DNA from: a bacterium | GTDB lineage: Bacteria > SZUA-79 > Acidulodesulfobacterales > Acidulodesulfobacteraceae | DNA: 52,871 bases | Assembly (NCBI GenBank): GCA_021822485.1 | Contig: JAKAQP010000007.1 | Location: forward strand, 1 to 52,871 | Direction: 5' to 3' | Part shown: positions 38,373-47,353 of the stretch, piece after piece | Numbering within the stretch: the stretch's first letter is position 1 | Layout of the letters: each line of letters opens with the position of its first letter | Position numbers and translations under genes: made by a program | Notes under the pieces: model-generated | Databases searched by the model: none | Seen by the model: the letters and a program-made list of their open reading frames with translations, nothing else | Told to the model about the DNA's origin: nothing

Positions 38373-39941
38373 TTGGAAAAGAGAATAATTATAGCTTCAA
38401 TTTTATCGGTTGTCTTAATAATAGCATGGGGCTATTTTATGCCTCATGGGCAAAAAGCGCCGGCCGTAAATAAACAAACTGCCGCAGTAAATAAAGTTTC
38501 AAATTTAAAACGCAAAGAAAACGTTAAAAATTTAAAAAAAATTATTTCTCTTAAATCTAAAAAAATAAAAAAATTAATTTATATATCAAATTCGCTGAAA
38601 GGCATTAAAACAGTATCCTATAAGGGGAAGAATATTTATGTAAAGTTTAATAAATATACGGGAGCAATAGATTCTTTAAATCTTTTAAATTATTCTTATA
38701 CTGAAAAAAATTATAAAAATAAGGTTAATCTTGCCAATTCTAAAAATATTCCCGAAATAATTAATTTTGTACAAAATAATCAAAAAGTTCCGATAAAATT
38801 AATCAACATAATAAAGAAAAAAAATTCCGTAAAGTTTATATATAATATAAACGGCAAGGTCATACTGACTAAAGAATATAAATTTTACGAACATAAGTAT
38901 CTTTTAACGGCGACGGTTTATATTAAAAATATCAGCAATAAACCGTATAATCTTAAGGGCAGGTTTATTTTGTCGGCAGGTTTAAAGCCTGCTTCGTCGA
39001 AAAGCCCTAATTTTGTTAATTTTGCTACTGCGGTTTATATTAATAAAAGCTTTCAAACTCCGTCTATTACAAATAAAGAAAAATTTACCGGAGATATTTC
39101 TTTTGCGGGTTTTAACTCTAAATATTTTTTGCTTTCGGTATTATCGCCCGGTATTAACATAACTGCAGAAAAAAAAGGTAATATAATTTCTTTTATAATT
39201 CCTAAAATGTTGCACGCGGCTTCCGGTAAAACCGTAGAAACGTCTTTAAAATTTTACGGCGGGCCGAAAAAATTATCCCTGTTAAACCCCCTTGGGCATA
39301 ACCTTAGTTCTACTTTAAACTTCGGTTTTTTCGGCTTTTTTTCAATAATATTACTTCATATACTCGAATTTTTCTACGCATATGTTCATAATTACGGAGT
39401 TGCGATTATACTTCTCGTTTTAGCTATAAGGTTAGTGTTTTATCCGCTTACCTATACCGGTTTTAAATCTATGAAGCAGATGCAGAAATTAACGCCGAAG
39501 ATTAACGAAATGCGCGAGAAATACAAAGACAACAAAGCCGAATTAAACAAGAAAATTATGGAACTTTATAAAGAAAGCAAGGTCAATCCTTTCGGCGGAT
39601 GCCTTCCGATGCTGTTGCAAATTCCTGTTTTTTACGGTTTGTATGAAGCGCTTTTAATATCGATACAGCTTAGAAACGCACCTTTTATATTCTGGATACA
39701 TAATCTTTCCGTTCAGGATCCTTATTATATACTGCCTATTTTAATGGGCATATCCATGCTGATTTCCCAAAAAATGAATCCTATGGTCGGAGATCCGGCG
39801 CAGGCTAAAATAATGCTGATTCTACCAGTCGTTTTTACGTTTATTTTTATTCATTTTCCCGCAGGTCTTCTTTTATACTGGACGGTCAACAATCTTTTAA
39901 CCATTGCTCAGCAGTATATTATAAATAGAAAATTTGCGTAA
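38373..39941 (+). CDS. yidC: Membrane protein insertase YidC
   Basis: 522 aa starting at TTG, with AAAGGAG a few bases upstream. One N-terminal span (IIIASILSVVLIIAWGYF), then a long Lys-rich periplasmic domain of Gram-negative type, then five spans with the cytosolic coiled segment KSMKQMQKLTPKINEMREKY and NPFGGCLPMLLQIPVFYGLY, the 60kD_IMP core. It inserts and folds inner membrane proteins. No jag gene follows, unlike in many bacteria. Confidence 0.97.
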   Translation: MEKRIIIASILSVVLIIAWGYFMPHGQKAPAVNKQTAAVNKVSNLKRKENVKNLKKIISLKSKKIKKLIYISNSLKGIKTVSYKGKNIYVKFNKYTGAIDSLNLLNYSYTEKNYKNKVNLANSKNIPEIINFVQNNQKVPIKLINIIKKKNSVKFIYNINGKVILTKEYKFYEHKYLLTATVYIKNISNKPYNLKGRFILSAGLKPASSKSPNFVNFATAVYINKSFQTPSITNKEKFTGDISFAGFNSKYFLLSVLSPGINITAEKKGNIISFIIPKMLHAASGKTVETSLKFYGGPKKLSLLNPLGHNLSSTLNFGFFGFFSIILLHILEFFYAYVHNYGVAIILLVLAIRLVFYPLTYTGFKSMKQMQKLTPKINEMREKYKDNKAELNKKIMELYKESKVNPFGGCLPMLLQIPVFYGLYEALLISIQLRNAPFIFWIHNLSVQDPYYILPILMGISMLISQKMNPMVGDPAQAKIMLILPVVFTFIFIHFPAGLLLYWTVNNLLTIAQQYIINRKFA

Positions 39942-39959
39942 CCTTCTTTTTACGGCGTC

Positions 39960-41366
39960 ATGTCTTTTTTAAAAAATGAAATAGATACTATTTGCGCTAT
40001 TTCTTCTCCTTCAGGCGAAGGAGCAATAAGCATTATCAGGGCATCCGGCGACGACTGCCTGCATATACTTAAAAAAATTTTCAGGCCTTACCGTAAAGAT
40101 TTATCCGATATAAAATCCCGTTTTTTATATACGGGACGCATTTTCGATTTTCAAACCGAATCTTTTATCGACGAAGCGGCGTGCGTTTTCATAAAAGGTC
40201 CGAATTCCTATACCGGAGAAGATATGCTTGAAATATATCCTCACGGCGGAGTATTCAACACTAAATATATACTGGAAATAATATTAAAATCGGGCGCAAG
40301 GCTTGCATATAACGGCGAATTTACTAAAAGAGCCTATCTGAACAATAAAATCAGCCTTGTAAAAGCAGAAGCCATACTGGAAATAATCAAGGCGAATTCT
40401 TTAAAAACCTTAGTTATTGCAAACAACGAACTTAGCGGTCTATTAGAAAAAAAAATAGAAAAAATTAAAGAAGATTATCTTTATATGCTTGCTTCCGTTG
40501 AAGCATTGATAGATTTTCCGGAGGAGGAATTTGAAAATCTTAATGCAGATTTTCTAAAAAAGTCCGAGGAGGCGGCAGGATTAATCTCAGGGCTTATAGA
40601 ATCTTATGAGAATTACGAGCTAAACAAGCGCGGTTTCAGCATAGTAATAGCCGGAGCGCCTAACGTTGGAAAGTCAAGCATATTAAACAGGCTTGTCGAT
40701 AAAAAAAGAGCAATAGTTTCGGATACGCCCGGAACGACAAGGGATTATATCGAAGAAAACCTGTTTTTATCCAATAAACCCGTTAAAATTATAGACACGG
40801 CAGGCTTAAGGAAAACGGAGAATGAGATAGAATATGAGGGAATAAAAGTGAGCTATAGCCAGATTAAAAATGCCGATGTCGTTTTATATGTTTTCGACGT
40901 TAACGAATTAGCGGAGAATGAAATTTTAAAGGAAATATTGGAAGAAAAAAAAGAAAACGTTATTCCCGTCGTAAATAAATTAGATACCGCAGGCGTTAAA
41001 AACTTAAAAACGGCAGAAAATAAAATTATTAAGGAATTTAAGTTTACTAATAATCCTGTTTTTATAAGCGCCAAGACCGGCGACGGTTTTGAGTCGATGA
41101 AAACGGCTCTGCACGATATTATTTTAAAGTCTGAAAGCTGCGTTAAAGACGACGTCGGTATTACGACTATCAGGCAGAAAAACTTGCTTTTAAAATCTTT
41201 AAATTTTTTAGAAAGCGCAAAAGAAAAATTTAAAGAAGGTTCTCCTTTAGAACTGGTATCGATAGATTTAAGAGACGGCATTAAATCTCTTGATGAAATA
41301 ATCGGCGGTGTAACCAACGAAGACGTTTTAGACATGCTTTTCAAAGAATTCTGCATAGGCAAATAA
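39960..41366 (+). CDS. mnmE: tRNA modification GTPase MnmE
   Basis: 468 aa. The N-terminal folate-binding domain has TICAISSPSGEGAISIIRAS; the inserted G domain has GAPNVGKSSILNRL (P-loop), SDTPGTTRDYIEE and DTAGLRKTENEIE; the C-terminus ends CIGK, the catalytic C-(I/L)-G-K. With MnmG it makes the cmnm5 group at wobble uridine. It follows yidC by 18 bp. Confidence 0.98.
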   Translation: MSFLKNEIDTICAISSPSGEGAISIIRASGDDCLHILKKIFRPYRKDLSDIKSRFLYTGRIFDFQTESFIDEAACVFIKGPNSYTGEDMLEIYPHGGVFNTKYILEIILKSGARLAYNGEFTKRAYLNNKISLVKAEAILEIIKANSLKTLVIANNELSGLLEKKIEKIKEDYLYMLASVEALIDFPEEEFENLNADFLKKSEEAAGLISGLIESYENYELNKRGFSIVIAGAPNVGKSSILNRLVDKKRAIVSDTPGTTRDYIEENLFLSNKPVKIIDTAGLRKTENEIEYEGIKVSYSQIKNADVVLYVFDVNELAENEILKEILEEKKENVIPVVNKLDTAGVKNLKTAENKIIKEFKFTNNPVFISAKTGDGFESMKTALHDIILKSESCVKDDVGITTIRQKNLLLKSLNFLESAKEKFKEGSPLELVSIDLRDGIKSLDEIIGGVTNEDVLDMLFKEFCIGK

Positions 41367-41465
41367 AAACCAGCCGTTAAAAATTTATCGTTTTTAGATT
41401 ATAATAATATAGAAACGATAAATGAAAACTTTTAAAATATATAATTTTGAAATATACTTCTGTCT

Positions 41466-43271
41466 ATGGAAAATAAAAATAGCACGAATAGTTTTGACGT
41501 AATAGTTGTAGGAGCGGGGCATGCAGGCATAGAAGCTTCCCTTGCCGCCGCGAGGATGGGCTTAAGTGCCGCCGTCATTACGATTAATATAGACAATATC
41601 GGGCAGATGTCATGCAACCCCGCGATAGGAGGGCTCGCAAAAGGGCATCTCGTGCGCGAAATCGACGCGCTCGGCGGAGAGGTGGGAAAAGCTATAGACA
41701 AAACCGGAATTCAGTTCAGAACCCTTAATACGAAAAAAGGTCCGGCGGTGAGGTCGTCGCGTGCTCAGGCAGATATGTTTAAGTATAAAACCTATATGAA
41801 AACTGCTTTGGAATCCGAGCAGAACTTAACTATTATTCAGTCTATGGTAGATTCGCTTATCGTAAAAAATGCAAAAGTATCCGGAGTAGTTTTATGGACG
41901 AGGGAAGAACTGTTTGCGGATGCCGTTATATTAACGACCGGAACTTTTTTAAGGGGTCTGGTGCATATCGGTCTTTTTAACTATAATGCCGGAAGGGCAG
42001 GCGATTTTGCTTCTAATAAACTTTCTCTGAGTTTGATTGAAAACGGTCTTGAACTCGGAAGGCTTAAAACGGGAACTACGCCGAGATTGGACGGAAGGAC
42101 TATAGATTTTTCAGAACTTGAGGAGCAAAAAGGAGAAGACGATTTTATCCCCTTTTCTATAGCGGATAAAAGGATAAATAACGAAATTAGTTGTTATATT
42201 ACATATACGAACAAAAACACGCACGATGCAATTTTAAAAGATTTGGATAAGTCTCCTTTATATTGCGGGGTTATTAAAGGAATAGGACCCCGATACTGTC
42301 CGTCCATAGAAGATAAAGTAGTTAGGTTTAAAGATAAAGAAAGGCACCAGATATTTTTGGAAAGGGAAAGTTTAGATTCTGTAGAATATTATCCTAACGG
42401 ACTTTCCACCAGCCTGCCTTTAGATACCCAGCTTAAATTTTTAAGAAGCGTTAAAGGGCTTGAGAACGTAAAAATTATGAGACCCGGATATGCCATAGAA
42501 TATGATTACGTTTTGCCTACACAACTTAATCGTTCTTTGGAAACTAAAAAAATAGAAGGACTTTTTTTGGCGGGGCAGATTAACGGAACATCCGGCTATG
42601 AAGAAGCCGCCGCGCAGGGTATTATTGCCGGAATTAACGCCACCTTAAAAATAAAGGGAGAACAACCTTTAATTTTAAGAAGGGACGAGGCATATATCGG
42701 GGTTTTGATAGACGATTTAATAACTCTCGGTACTGCCGAACCATACAGAATGTTTACCTCCCGCGCCGAGTACAGGCTGCTTTTAAGGGAAGATAATGCG
42801 GATTTCAGGCTTTGCGAATTCGGTAAAAAAGCCGGGCTTTTAGACGACGAAAGATATTTTATATACAAAGAACGATTAGGCGGTTTTAACAAATTAATTT
42901 CATTTTTAAAGACTTACGAAAAAGGCAGGTATTACGACCTATTGAAGCGTCCGGATATTTATTTGGAAAGTATCGATCCGCAATTAAACGAAGAACTAAA
43001 TAAATTTAGCAAAGATATAATGAACAGAGTCGAGCTTTTTGTCAAATACGAGGGTTACATTTCAAGGCAGAAAGAGGAGATAAACAGGTTAAAAAAATTT
43101 GACGATTTTAATCTTGAAAGCGGTATGGATTTTAATTCTATTCCGGGATTGTCCATAGAAGTCGTTGAAAAACTTAATAAAATACGTCCGAAGACTATAT
43201 CGGAGGCAAGCCGGATTTCAGGTATAACTCCTGCGGCGGTCAGTATTTTATTAATGAGATGCCGAAAATAA
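41466..43271 (+). CDS. mnmG: tRNA uridine-5-carboxymethylaminomethyl enzyme MnmG
   Basis: 601 aa. VVGAGHAGIEASLAAARMG binds FAD; SCNPAIGGLAKGHLVREIDA and LKTGTTPRLDGRTIDFS are family signatures, and EYRLLLREDNADFRL lies in the C-terminal half. It is somewhat short at the C-terminus compared with about 625 aa. It partners MnmE. The usual rsmG-parA-parB do not follow; a parS-like site lies 22 bp after its stop. Confidence 0.97.
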   Translation: MENKNSTNSFDVIVVGAGHAGIEASLAAARMGLSAAVITINIDNIGQMSCNPAIGGLAKGHLVREIDALGGEVGKAIDKTGIQFRTLNTKKGPAVRSSRAQADMFKYKTYMKTALESEQNLTIIQSMVDSLIVKNAKVSGVVLWTREELFADAVILTTGTFLRGLVHIGLFNYNAGRAGDFASNKLSLSLIENGLELGRLKTGTTPRLDGRTIDFSELEEQKGEDDFIPFSIADKRINNEISCYITYTNKNTHDAILKDLDKSPLYCGVIKGIGPRYCPSIEDKVVRFKDKERHQIFLERESLDSVEYYPNGLSTSLPLDTQLKFLRSVKGLENVKIMRPGYAIEYDYVLPTQLNRSLETKKIEGLFLAGQINGTSGYEEAAAQGIIAGINATLKIKGEQPLILRRDEAYIGVLIDDLITLGTAEPYRMFTSRAEYRLLLREDNADFRLCEFGKKAGLLDDERYFIYKERLGGFNKLISFLKTYEKGRYYDLLKRPDIYLESIDPQLNEELNKFSKDIMNRVELFVKYEGYISRQKEEINRLKKFDDFNLESGMDFNSIPGLSIEVVEKLNKIRPKTISEASRISGITPAAVSILLMRCRK

Positions 43272-43292
43272 AATTAAATTAAAAATTAAATA

Positions 43293-43308
43293 TGTTTCAC
43301 ATGAAACA
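43293..43308. promoter_or_regulatory. parS-like ParB binding site
   Basis: TGTTTCACATGAAACA matches the parS consensus TGTTNCACGTGAAACA at all positions but one central base. It lies in the usual place near the origin, right after mnmG, though parA and parB are not adjacent. Confidence 0.8.
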
Positions 43309-43333
43309 TAAAATATTTTACCATATTTTTTTC

Positions 43334-43362
43334 TTGACATATTTTTTTTAAAATAGCATACT
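43334..43362 (+). promoter_or_regulatory. Promoter of the NRAMP-related transporter gene
   Basis: TTGACA (43334-43339) is followed after 17 bp by CATACT (43357-43362). Transcription would start near 43370 and make a leader of about 225 nt that includes the short ORF at 43412. Confidence 0.55.
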
Positions 43363-43411
43363 TATCTTATATTATGTAAAAAATAAATTAATTAAACACA
43401 GGAGGCTGTTT

Positions 43412-43525
43412 ATGCGAAGTGAGCCCGACAGTAGCGATTATTGTTTGAATTCAAAAAAAATCGATAATAGCTTTAATACTTCATTGGCTTTAGAGTGTTT
43501 ATTTAATTTTAACTTTCCTTTATAA
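43412..43525 (+). CDS. Putative 37-aa leader peptide upstream of the NRAMP-related gene
   Basis: ATG at 43412 is preceded by AGGAGG (43400-43405) at good spacing and the frame closes with TAA at 43523-43525. The peptide begins MRSEPDSSDY, an acidic run with one proline, and ends in a hydrophobic stretch (FNFNFPL). Inside it, 43433-43443 pairs with 43462-43472 (10 of 11). It lies wholly within the predicted transporter leader. Expression is unproven. Confidence 0.45.
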   Translation: MRSEPDSSDYCLNSKKIDNSFNTSLALECLFNFNFPL

Positions 43526-43594
43526 ACTTTGTAATATTATATTCATCTCTTTCTAATGAACGGTTAAAGCTGTTTATTAAGAAGGAGACTAAAT

Positions 43595-44944
43595 ATGAAA
43601 GATATTTACAAAGAAAAACTCAACAATCTTCCTGTAGATATTAAACTTAGAGCGGCAGACAGGCTTAAAATCCATCTTATGAGGCAAAAATACGGGTATT
43701 TTTCCCGTCTTTGTCTTTTAATGGCGCTTATAGGTCCCGGAATACTCGTTATGATTGCAGATAACGATGCCGGCGGAGTTATGACTTATGCGCAGACCGG
43801 CTCTATATTCGGAATCGGCTTTTTTATTCCTTTTATGATAGTAATGCTGCCGGTAGCGTATATAGTCCAGGAAATGACCGTTAGGCTCGGCGCCGTGACG
43901 CACAGAGGACACGCCGAAATGATATGGAAAAGATACGGAAAGTTCTGGGGAGCTTTTTCCTTAATCGACCTTGTCATAGCAAACGTATTGACGCTAATAA
44001 CGGAGTTTATAGGCATAACGATAGGCATGCGCGTTTTTGGAGTTCCGCCGCTTATTTCTTCGACAGCGGCCGTTCTTATTATAGCTTCTATTCAGCTTTT
44101 TTTACGCTATTTTGCATGGGAGTGGATTAGTTTAAGCATAGCAGCGTTTAACCTGATATTCGTTCCCTTAGTTTTTTTTGTTCCCCATTTGCACTGGGGA
44201 GCGGTTGCGAGAAGTTTTGGGACTTGGCATATACCCGGAGGCGTTACTTCGCTTTTTATATACGTAGTTCTTGCAAATTTAGGCACTACTATAGCTCCAT
44301 GGATGCTTTTTTTTCAGCAGTCATCGGTCGTAGATAAGGGCCTTACGGTTAAAGATATAAGGGACGGACAGTTCGATACGTTTATAGGTTCCGTATTTAT
44401 GGTAATAGTCGCAATAGCCATTATACTTATTACCGCAGGAACCGTTTACGGTATGACTCATACGCCTAATTTAGACATACAAACCATTCTTGCGGCAATC
44501 TCTTCAAAAATGGGACCCCTTGCCATGCGGCTTTTTGCTCTTGGGCTCGTCGAAGCCGGTCTTATTGCGGCTATAGCTATATCCGCAAGTACTTCCTGGG
44601 CTATGGGTGAAGCTTTCGGCTGGCCTAAAAGCATCAATATACCGCCGCTTGAGGGCTGGAAGTTTTATCTTCCCGGTATAATAAGCCTTTTTATCGCAGG
44701 AAGTATAGTTTTAATACCGAATGCGCCTTTAGGTTTTTTAAACTTGACCGTCCAGGTAGTTGCTACTATTTTTATGCCTGCGGCCATGATGTTTTTACTG
44801 CTTCTTTTAAACGATAAAGAAATAATGGGAGAGCATATAAATAAATCCTGGCAGAATATATCGGCGTTTACGATAGTCGGATTTTTGATAATTATGAACT
44901 TCATGTACGGTTTAACGGTTGTATTTCCGCATTTATTAGGATAA
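43595..44944 (+). CDS. NRAMP-family divalent metal transporter (divergent, NRMT-like)
   Basis: 449 aa with about eleven membrane segments. TM1 reads LIGPGILVMIADNDAGGVMT, where classical MntH/NRAMP has DPGN, and TM6 reads NLGTTIAPWMLFFQQSSVVD, where MntH has the A-x-x-MPH motif. The lost metal-selective Met and the DxDAGG form place it with NRAMP-related proteins that may carry Mg2+ or other ions. AAGGAG precedes the ATG. A leader ORF and a -35/-10 pair lie upstream. The substrate is not settled. Confidence 0.88.
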   Translation: MKDIYKEKLNNLPVDIKLRAADRLKIHLMRQKYGYFSRLCLLMALIGPGILVMIADNDAGGVMTYAQTGSIFGIGFFIPFMIVMLPVAYIVQEMTVRLGAVTHRGHAEMIWKRYGKFWGAFSLIDLVIANVLTLITEFIGITIGMRVFGVPPLISSTAAVLIIASIQLFLRYFAWEWISLSIAAFNLIFVPLVFFVPHLHWGAVARSFGTWHIPGGVTSLFIYVVLANLGTTIAPWMLFFQQSSVVDKGLTVKDIRDGQFDTFIGSVFMVIVAIAIILITAGTVYGMTHTPNLDIQTILAAISSKMGPLAMRLFALGLVEAGLIAAIAISASTSWAMGEAFGWPKSINIPPLEGWKFYLPGIISLFIAGSIVLIPNAPLGFLNLTVQVVATIFMPAAMMFLLLLLNDKEIMGEHINKSWQNISAFTIVGFLIIMNFMYGLTVVFPHLLG

Positions 44945-44976
44945 CGGTAAATAATTTTAATTATAAGAGGCGCGAT

Positions 44977-45186
44977 ATGAAAAATAATAAAAAAACTTCA
45001 AAAGATATTGATCTCGACGAAGACTGGGAAGATTTTATAAAGGAAGAAGGGTTAATAGATTATAATAAAATACCGGTGCAAAAAGCCGAAATTAAAGGAT
45101 GGGTGCAAATAGCCTTTTGGTTTCTTAGAATTTATATACTCGTAATGATTATAATGGTAATTATCGGATTTTCAAGAATACATTAA
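44977..45186 (+). CDS. Small single-span membrane protein
   Basis: 69 aa that I do not recognise. The N-terminal half is acidic and soluble (DIDLDEDWEDFIKEEG), followed by one membrane span (IAFWFLRIYILVMIIMVIIG). AGAGG is the ribosome site. It lies 32 bp after the transporter and 9 bp before the molybdopterin enzyme, so it could be a small partner of either one; the topology would put the acidic arm in the cytosol. Confidence 0.8.
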   Translation: MKNNKKTSKDIDLDEDWEDFIKEEGLIDYNKIPVQKAEIKGWVQIAFWFLRIYILVMIIMVIIGFSRIH

Positions 45187-45195
45187 GGACGATAA

Positions 45196-47262
45196 ATGAA
45201 AATAAAATATTCGGTGTGCCCTCACGACTGTCCGGATACATGCGCTTTAAAGGTTGAAGTCGAAGACGGTAAAATCGTAAAAGTCGCGGGCGACCCGTTG
45301 CATCCCTTAACAAAAGGGGTTATCTGCGAAAAAGTAAGGGCTTACCCTGAGCGCATTTACGGGAACCGGATACTTTACCCGATGCGCAGGACGGGAAAAA
45401 AGGGCGGCGGCGAATTTAAAAGAATAAGCTGGAATGATGCCATTGATGAAATTACTAAACGATGGAGAGAGCTTATTTCTAAATACGGTTCGGAAAGCAT
45501 TATGCCTTATTCTTACGGCGGGACGGAAGGCGTAATAAACAAAGCAAGTATGGACAGGCGTCTTTTTAATAAAATCGGCGCTACGGCTCTTGACCGCACT
45601 ATCTGTTCAGCGGCGGGAAGTCTGGGGTACCAGTTGGCTTATGGAGAGTCTAAAGGGGTAAATCCGTTAGATACCGTTAATGCAAAGTTGATAATATTCT
45701 GGGGGATAAACGCTTTAGAAACAAATATGCATCAAGCTCTTTTAGCCGAAGCCGCGCGGAAAGAAGGCGCTAAAATAATTGCCATAGACGTTCACCGGAA
45801 TAAAACGGCAAAGTGGGTGGACGATTTTTATATGATTCTGCCCGGTTCGGATGGAGCGCTTGCTCTGGGAATTGCGCATATTATATTAAGAGATAATTTG
45901 GAAAATAAGGAATTTTTAAAAAAGTATTCTTTCGGATTTGACGAATTTCGCAAAAAGGCGCACGAATATCCGCCCGATAAAGTCGCAGGCATTACCGGTC
46001 TTTCAAAAGAGCGAATCGAACATTTAGCAAAATTATACGCAGAAACTAAACCCTCGTTTTTAAGAATAGGAAACGGGCTTCAGCATCACAAAAACGGCGG
46101 TATAAATACATGGCTTATTTCACTTCTGCCCGCTTTAACCGGCGCATGGTCGGATAAGGGCGGAGGCGCGTTAAAATCTAATTCCGGATATTTTCCTTTA
46201 AACGAAGAGGCTTTAAAAAGACCCGATTTATTGAAAAAACCGGTAAGAACCGTAAATATGGTTCAACTTGGAAAAGCTTTATGCGAAGTTAGCAATCCTC
46301 CTATTATGTCTTTGTATGTTTATAACAGCAATCCCGCAGTCGTAGCCCCCAACCAGAACTTAGTTATTAAAGGGCTTGCAAGGGAAGATTTGTTTACCGT
46401 AGTTCATGAACAGACTACGACCGATACGGCAAAATGGGCGGATATTATACTTCCCGCAACTACGAGTTTTGAGCATGCAGACCTTTACGTAAGCTACTGG
46501 CATACTTTTATTCAGTGGGCAGATCCGGTTATACAGCCTCTAGGAGAGGCTAAGCCTAACATTGAAGTATTTAAACTTATTGCTAATGCTTTAGATTTTA
46601 ACGACGAATGTTTTTCAGATACGGAAGAAGATATTGCACGTCAAGCAGTTGACCTTCCCTACTGGAAAGAAAAAGGAATAACTTTTGAAAGGCTTAAAAA
46701 AGAAAGGTTTATTAAGATTGAAACGGAAGACTATCCCTTTGAATTCGATAAACTAAACACTTCTTCGGGTAAAATAGAGTTTAAAAGTAAAAAAGTTTCG
46801 GCTTGCGGACTTTCGGAAGTTCCGCAGTATAATCCTATTAACGAATATTACGATTTCCGTAATACAGGATTTAACAAAAATAATACCGCATTGAATACCA
46901 ATTACCCCTTAATCTTCGTAAGTCCGCCTAACCACTTTTTTTTAAATTCTTCTTTTGCCGGTGCCACTTCTTTAAAAGCAAAAGCCATTGAGCCTTTTTT
47001 AGAAATTAATCCTGAAGACGCCGAAGCCAGAGGCATTAATGACGGAGATTTAATAAGGGTAGAAAACGAGCGGGGCGGGTTGTCTATAAAAGCTAAAGTC
47101 GTAAATTCCGTTCTGCCCGGAGTAGTCGTTTCGGCAGGTTTATGGTGGAAAGACGATTACGCAAACGGTTCGGGCGTAAATGCTTTGACTCCCGACGATT
47201 TATCGGATATAGGCGGCGGCGCCGTCTTTTTTTCCTCCCTTGTTGAAGTTAAAAAAATCTAA
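45196..47262 (+). CDS. Molybdopterin-dependent oxidoreductase (DMSO reductase family, cytosolic)
   Basis: 688 aa. The N-terminal 4Fe-4S motif has Cys8, Cys12, Cys16 and Cys44 (CPHDCPDTC, VICEKV). The Mo-pterin domains run to about 560; RTICSAAGSLGYQLAYG with Cys137 lies in the Mo-site region. The C-terminal dinucleotide-binding domain has LIFVSPPNHFFLNSS and INDGDLIRVENERGG. It lacks a Tat signal, so it acts in the cytosol, and has no adjacent beta or gamma subunit. Its placement before a hydrogenase-4-like module hints at formate dehydrogenase-like use, but sequence alone does not set the substrate. Confidence 0.9.
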   Translation: MKIKYSVCPHDCPDTCALKVEVEDGKIVKVAGDPLHPLTKGVICEKVRAYPERIYGNRILYPMRRTGKKGGGEFKRISWNDAIDEITKRWRELISKYGSESIMPYSYGGTEGVINKASMDRRLFNKIGATALDRTICSAAGSLGYQLAYGESKGVNPLDTVNAKLIIFWGINALETNMHQALLAEAARKEGAKIIAIDVHRNKTAKWVDDFYMILPGSDGALALGIAHIILRDNLENKEFLKKYSFGFDEFRKKAHEYPPDKVAGITGLSKERIEHLAKLYAETKPSFLRIGNGLQHHKNGGINTWLISLLPALTGAWSDKGGGALKSNSGYFPLNEEALKRPDLLKKPVRTVNMVQLGKALCEVSNPPIMSLYVYNSNPAVVAPNQNLVIKGLAREDLFTVVHEQTTTDTAKWADIILPATTSFEHADLYVSYWHTFIQWADPVIQPLGEAKPNIEVFKLIANALDFNDECFSDTEEDIARQAVDLPYWKEKGITFERLKKERFIKIETEDYPFEFDKLNTSSGKIEFKSKKVSACGLSEVPQYNPINEYYDFRNTGFNKNNTALNTNYPLIFVSPPNHFFLNSSFAGATSLKAKAIEPFLEINPEDAEARGINDGDLIRVENERGGLSIKAKVVNSVLPGVVVSAGLWWKDDYANGSGVNALTPDDLSDIGGGAVFFSSLVEVKKI

Positions 47263-47271
47263 AAAATGTTC

Positions 47272-47299
47272 TTGCTATTTTTTAAGCATTTGCTATAAT
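47272..47299 (+). promoter_or_regulatory. Promoter of the hyf-like operon
   Basis: TTGCTA (47272-47277) and TATAAT (47294-47299) are 16 bp apart, with TGC before the -10 (extended). Transcription should start near 47306. The operon is therefore likely separate from the molybdopterin gene that ends at 47262. Confidence 0.6.
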
Positions 47300-47353
47300 T
47301 AAAAAGTTTTGACTTTAAATTATACAATATGGAGGATTAAGTTTTGATATTAA

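Noticed and set aside
41384-41422. Hairpin TTTATCGTTT with its complement at 41413-41422 between mnmE and mnmG
   Set aside because: The stem is AT-rich and weak with a 19-nt loop and no T-run; it is not convincing as a terminator or riboswitch.
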